DNA from: Candidatus Heimdallarchaeota archaeon LC_2
Lineage (GTDB): Archaea > Asgardarchaeota > Heimdallarchaeia > Heimdallarchaeales > Kariarchaeaceae
NCBI GenBank assembly: GCA_001940725.1
Contig: MDVR01000091.1
Location: forward strand, 1 to 19,283
Reading direction: 5' to 3'
Length of the DNA stretch: 19,283 bases
The notes under the pieces were generated by a model. The model saw only the letters and a program-made list of their open reading frames with translations, had not been told where the DNA came from and searched no databases. Within the stretch, counting starts at the first letter, position 1, and each line of letters starts with the position of its first letter. Made by a program: the position numbers and the translations under genes. Below, piece after piece: positions 15,259 through 19,283 of the stretch.

Positions 15259-15394
15259 TGGTAGGGGTAAACTCCTACAATCGATTGGGACTTGGATCCC
15301 CTTGTCGAGACTGAATTTTGCTTTCCAGACCACCATTATTAGTATGTGTGATACAACACTTCCGAAAGCGTGTGGCAAAGAAGCACCCCTACCA
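15259..15394 (+). ncRNA. Candidate IS110 bridge RNA
   Basis: The 136 nt before the IS110 transposase gene are structured. TGGTAGGGGT (15259-15268) is perfectly complementary to ACCCCTACCA (15385-15394). The 5' part can instead fold as a 7-bp hairpin with one G-U pair (15261-15267 with 15272-15278) and a UAAA loop. GGGA/UCCC near 15287-15300 and a GAAA-loop hairpin near 15357-15373 are further stems. IS110 elements are known to encode a bridge RNA in the non-coding end before the gene, and position and size fit. No consensus model was tested, so the assignment is inference. Confidence 0.45.
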
Positions 15395-15417
15395 ACTCTT
15401 TACGAGTGATTGAATTT

Positions 15418-16193
15418 ATGATACAGGAAACAAAAGCTTTACAGTCAATTTATGTCGGATTGGATATTTCCAAACAAGAAATTGAGATTTGTGCCATTAA
15501 TAATGAGGGTAAATCTCTACTAACATTTACAACATCCAATTCAAGAAAAGGATTTCATTTGTTGATCGAGAAATTAATGCACTATGATCAACCTACATTT
15601 GGTGTAGAAAGTACTGGTCCCTACAGTGGCAATATTATCCAATTTCTGAAAAAAATTAATGCTCAAATAGTATTAACCAATCCTTTTCAAATCTCACGAT
15701 TACGAGATGTGTTTAGTAAATCAGTAAAACTGATCCAATTGATGCTTATGTTATTGCACAAGCATTGAGAATGAATTTCTTAAAAGATTCTCAAAAATCA
15801 GATATCTATGTCTTCATGCAGGATCTTTTGGAAAGATATTACGATTTAACTGATCGTAGGACTGCATTGGCAAATCAATTAAGATCTAACTTGATAGAGA
15901 CATTTCTAGAATTTGATAAATGTTTTACTACAATTTATTGTCATACTGCATTGGTTCTATTATATCAATATCAAACAGCTAAAGATCTTCTTGCTGCGGG
16001 TGAAGAAAGAATACTACAAACGGTACGTGTAAACAAAGGAAGAATCATACGAATCGATCGATCGATTTACGTTCACAATCCTGTAGTGATAATAAATAGC
16101 AAATTAGAGGGTAGTAAGATTTCAGAGTTACTTTTTACTATTAATACACCAGATATTGTAATTATATGGTCCATTAATGTATTAATATTCTAA
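15418..16193 (+). pseudogene. IS110-family transposase, frameshifted and C-terminally truncated
   Basis: IS110 transposases have an N-terminal RuvC-like DEDD domain and a C-terminal domain with a catalytic Ser. From ATG 15418 one sees YVGLDISKQEIEI (first Asp) and GVESTGPYSGNI (Glu). The frame then shifts: TDPIDAYVIAQALR, with the last two Asp, lies in another frame from about 15726. Adding one A to the A4 run at 15726-15729 would rejoin them, so a single-base deletion is the simplest cause. The helical segment ending AGEERILQTVRVNKG runs to about 16045. There similarity stops at a 16-bp palindrome, and the rest to 16193 is not IS110-like. The Ser domain is missing, so the element cannot move by itself. 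Confidence 0.8.
16052..16067. repeat. 16-bp palindrome at the broken end of the IS110 gene
   Basis: AATCGATCGATCGATT is its own reverse complement. It lies where recognisable IS110 coding sequence ends, and may mark the rearrangement that removed the C-terminal domain. Confidence 0.7.
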
Positions 16194-16337
16194 CCAATTA
16201 ATCAAATTCTCTTTAAAATCCCATCAAAGTTAAATTGATTAGGTTTATGGTAATTTTGTATTCTGCATGGTATTAATAGGGTAGGGATAAAGCATATCTT
16301 TCTCCCCTTATCAGCCATCTAGTTGAGTTTAAACATT

Positions 16338-18581
16338 ATGTCCAAAAAACCACAAGTTGGCCAAATGGTACTGATAAGACGAAGACCTGCAATTATAAGA
16401 GAGATAGAGACAACAAAGGGAATCAATTCTTATGAAAAGGATCAAGACCTTCATTTAGTTTCTGTTGAATATCTTGATAATTGGGATTATCCTGGTGAGG
16501 ATCACTTAATTTGGGAAAGAGAACGGGGGGCAAAGATCCTCTCCAAAATTGCTTTTCCCAAAGTTGAAAGTACGATGAGTGACAATACAAGGAATTTCAA
16601 TGCCTTCAGAAATGGTATCAAATGGGGTTCACTTGGACAATATTTTAATTTCAATAAACAAACTACTGAATCATCGCTTCCGGTCTACACCAGATTATTT
16701 AGTCCTTGGAAGTCTGCCATAAAGGTTGAGGACTATCAATTAGTGCCAGTTGTCAAAGCACTACAAATGCATCGTGTCCGACTATTATTGGCTGATGGAG
16801 TAGGATTAGGAAAAACCATTCAAGCAGGTCTAATTGCAACTGAATTAATTCATCAAAGACGAATAAGAAAAATTCTAATCGTCTGTCCTGCTTCTCTCCA
16901 ACTTCAATGGCAGGAGGAGATGTTTGAGAAATTTAATCTCAAATTTGTCATTCTAGATTCTAATGAAGTTGTCAGAATTCAAAAAAAGATTGGGATTGAT
17001 ACAAACCCTTGGAGTGCAATACCCAAAATCATTACTTCCATGGACTATCTAAGGCAAATTGATGTAAACAATAAATTTGAAATTTCAGCAAGACAAAGAA
17101 TAACTAGGACAAAAAGGGTCTGGGATCTCTTAATTGTTGATGAAGCGCATAATTTTTCACCAAATAGTTATACTCGAGAAAGTAAACGAACTCGAATGTT
17201 ACGGCAAATCTCAAAATGGTTTGAACACAGGTTATTCCTTACTGCTACTCCGCATAATGGATATACACTATCCTATACCGGATTATTAGAATTGTTGGAT
17301 CCAATAAAATTTCATAGAACGCCAATTATTGAGGATAGAATGAAGAATGATATCAAAGATGTGGTTATTCGAAGACTCAAATCCGATTTTATTGATGATG
17401 AGGGGAATTCTTATTTTCCCAAACGGCATGTTGATGCGATAAATGTTGAATTGAAGCCTCAAGAAGTTGAATTATTTTATTTGATTAATCAATATAAACA
17501 AAAAATCGTACAACGATCTGAAGATGACACAGAAAAAAGAGTCCATATCTTTATTTTTACATTACTTGCAAAACGATTATTATCTTCAACCTATGCTTTT
17601 GCTAAGACCTGGTGGGTTCATCTGCAGTCATCGAAAGAAAAAAGTAAGGAAGGTGAAATAAAATATACACAGATGTCCTTGATGGATGTATCCTATGATG
17701 AAGCAGATATCGCAATTAGGAGAACAGAAGAAAAGGATTTATTGGATGAACAACGGGAAAATCTAGAAAATACTGCAATATCTATTGCTACAAGTGCATT
17801 TCAATTAGCTAAAGGAAGTCTAAGTGAGATTGAGACAATTAGAAATGAAATTACCTCAAAATTAAGCGAAATGGATTTGAGCGAAGAAATTTTAGATCAG
17901 AAATTTGAAGATCGGATTTCAACCATTGAGGATACAAAGATCGCTTCTATTCGGGAATGGATTGAAGAGAAACTTATGGAAAATGGCAAATTAAGAAATG
18001 ATGAGCGAGTAATTATTTTTACAGAATATAAGGATACACAAACTTACGTTCAGAAGGTACTTGATGAGAAGTTCAATTTAATGGCCCCAGAAGTTCAAAT
18101 ATTGCATGGAACTACTAATCAATCTGCAAGGAATCTATTAAAGCAGGAATTTAATGATAAAAGTTCAAAAATTCGAATGCTGATTGCTACTGATACTGCA
18201 TCTGAAGGATTGAACCTTCAACTTGCATGTAGATATATTATCCACTATGATATTCCATGGAATCCGTCTAAATTAGAGCAGAGAAATGGAAGAGTTGATC
18301 GGCATGGACAAGCCAGGGAAGTTCACATTTTTCACTTTAATTCTGAGAATAGTGCAGATATGAAGCTATTAGCAAAAGTAGCCTCCAAAGTTAATACAAT
18401 TCAAGATGATCTTGGTCAAGTTGGTGAAGTATTAGCACAGGTTGTCCATAGACATTTTACAGATACCTCGATATATGACTGGAGTATTGATGACCTTGAA
18501 AATGTAGATTTAACCCAGACCTCGGATGCTGAAGAAAAACATAAACAGATTAAGAGAAACTTATGGAAAATGGCAAATTAA
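16338..18581 (+). CDS. drmD: SNF2-family helicase, DISARM DrmD-like, truncated by tandem duplication
   Basis: The protein has 747 residues from ATG 16338; the in-frame TTG at 16323 is less likely. DrmD is the SNF2-like helicase of class 1 DISARM anti-phage systems. The N-terminus (VGQMVLIRRRPAIIREIE, then LVSVEYLD and IWERERGAKIL) and the stretch YQLVPVVKALQMHRVRLLLADGV closely resemble that family as I remember it. Motifs: Walker A GVGLGKT (154-160), IVDEAHNF with DEAH at 268-271, LTATPHNG (301-308), motif V ATDTASEGLNLQ (from 617), motif VI QRNGRVDRHGQ (648-658). DrmD proteins usually exceed 1000 residues. Here the frame ends at KMAN because a 587-bp repeat is joined out of frame. Other DISARM genes (methylase, drmA, drmB, drmC) would lie beyond the window. 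The 144 bp before it show no clear TATA box. Confidence 0.8.
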   Translation: MSKKPQVGQMVLIRRRPAIIREIETTKGINSYEKDQDLHLVSVEYLDNWDYPGEDHLIWERERGAKILSKIAFPKVESTMSDNTRNFNAFRNGIKWGSLGQYFNFNKQTTESSLPVYTRLFSPWKSAIKVEDYQLVPVVKALQMHRVRLLLADGVGLGKTIQAGLIATELIHQRRIRKILIVCPASLQLQWQEEMFEKFNLKFVILDSNEVVRIQKKIGIDTNPWSAIPKIITSMDYLRQIDVNNKFEISARQRITRTKRVWDLLIVDEAHNFSPNSYTRESKRTRMLRQISKWFEHRLFLTATPHNGYTLSYTGLLELLDPIKFHRTPIIEDRMKNDIKDVVIRRLKSDFIDDEGNSYFPKRHVDAINVELKPQEVELFYLINQYKQKIVQRSEDDTEKRVHIFIFTLLAKRLLSSTYAFAKTWWVHLQSSKEKSKEGEIKYTQMSLMDVSYDEADIAIRRTEEKDLLDEQRENLENTAISIATSAFQLAKGSLSEIETIRNEITSKLSEMDLSEEILDQKFEDRISTIEDTKIASIREWIEEKLMENGKLRNDERVIIFTEYKDTQTYVQKVLDEKFNLMAPEVQILHGTTNQSARNLLKQEFNDKSSKIRMLIATDTASEGLNLQLACRYIIHYDIPWNPSKLEQRNGRVDRHGQAREVHIFHFNSENSADMKLLAKVASKVNTIQDDLGQVGEVLAQVVHRHFTDTSIYDWSIDDLENVDLTQTSDAEEKHKQIKRNLWKMAN

Positions 18582-19283
18582 GAAATGATGAGCGAGTAAT
18601 TATTTTTACAGAATATAAGGATACACAAACTTACGTTCAGAAGGTACTTGATGAGAAGTTCAATTTAATGGCCCCAGAAGTTCAAATATTGCATGGAACT
18701 ACTAATCAATCTGCAAGGAATCTATTAAAGCAGGAATTTAATGATAAAAGTTCAAAAATTCGAATGCTGATTGCTACTGATACTGCATCTGAAGGATTGA
18801 ACCTTCAACTTGCATGTAGATATATTATCCACTATGATATTCCATGGAATCCGTCTAAATTAGAGCAGAGAAATGGAAGAGTTGATCGGCATGGACAAGC
18901 CAGGGAAGTTCACATTTTTCACTTTAATTCTGAGAATAGTGCAGATATGAAGCTATTAGCAAAAGTAGCCTCCAAAGTTAATACAATTCAAGATGATCTT
19001 GGTCAAGTTGGTGAAGTATTAGCACAGGTTGTCCATAGACATTTTACAGATACCTCGATATATGACTGGAGTATTGATGACCTTGAAAATGTAGATTTAA
19101 CCCAGACCTCGGATGCTGAAGAAAAACATAAACAGATTAAGAGAAACTTATGGAAAATGGCAAATTAAGAAATGATGAGCGAGTAATTATTTTTACAGAA
19201 TATAAGGATACACAAACTTACGTTCAGAAGGTACTTGATGAGAAGTTCAATTTAATGGCCCCAGAAGTTCAAATATTGCATGG
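17965..19283 (+). repeat. Perfect 587-bp tandem repeat, two full copies and a partial third
   Basis: Units begin at 17965, 18552 and 19139, and the third is cut by the window edge after 145 bp. The translated copies are identical. The unit covers helicase motifs IV-VI and the following 90 residues. The join puts the second copy in a different frame and ends the helicase ORF. Perfect identity plus position at the sequence end points to a very recent duplication or an assembly loop. Confidence 0.95.
18563..19168 (+). pseudogene. Duplicated C-terminal helicase segment
   Basis: This 201-codon frame is identical to the last 201 residues of the preceding helicase ORF. It has motifs V and VI but no ATP-binding half. 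Its apparent ATG is an internal Met codon (LMENGK) of the parent gene. It is a product of the tandem repeat, not an independent gene. Confidence 0.85.

Noticed and set aside
15370..15417. GTG at 15370 as the IS110 transposase start.
   Set aside because: It would overlap the structured upstream segment, and the extra residues do not resemble IS110 proteins; ATG at 15418 fits the family start.
16279..16290. GGTAGGGATAAA before the helicase resembles GGTAGGGGTAAA at the start of the candidate bridge RNA.
   Set aside because: Only 12 bases, with no matching downstream structure; too short to call a second element end.

Overview
The window looks archaeal. It is AT-rich, and at least eight genes start 28-31 nt after a TTATATA box with no ribosome binding site, the layout of leaderless archaeal transcripts. 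Several genes are RadA/Rad51-like, and one secreted protein has an N-terminal signal and a C-terminal membrane anchor. The lineage cannot be fixed from sequence alone; an Asgard (Heimdall-type) archaeon or one of its mobile elements is a guess. I see no rRNA, tRNA or CRISPR array.

Layout. 1-5.3 kb: a winged-helix protein with two tandem CHHH zinc-finger-like units, a two-TM protein, two related helical proteins of unknown function on the minus strand, and a secreted anchored protein. 5.4-9.0 kb: an unknown acidic protein, a RadA-like ATPase, and a protein with the same N-terminal helix-hairpin-helix (HhH) domain but a different C-terminus. 9.1-11.0 kb: a damaged zone with a truncated helical-family gene, a frameshifted tnpB whose RuvC-I Asp is Asn, and a fragment of the helical family. 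11.1-13.7 kb: two more RadA-like paralogs in a minus-strand operon, one with an intact Walker A and one without. 13.8-14.9 kb: an unknown gene. 15.2-16.1 kb: an IS110-family remnant with a structured upstream segment that could be its bridge RNA. 16.3 kb to the end: a SNF2 helicase closely resembling DrmD of DISARM defence, broken by a perfect 587-bp tandem duplication that runs off the window and may be an assembly artefact.

Two patterns run across the genes. A 17-bp element, CCATTTCCGTACCGACA, occurs six times, always intergenic and always on the plus strand, whatever the strand of the neighbouring genes. Palindromes built on TCGATCGA sit at or near most gene ends. The most interesting protein-level pattern is a set of four proteins with a shared RadA-type HhH domain and graded loss of ATPase motifs, which suggests a multi-subunit Rad51-paralog-like complex. 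The region has the character of an accessory or mobile locus, with repeats, orphan promoters, broken transposons and probable defence genes.
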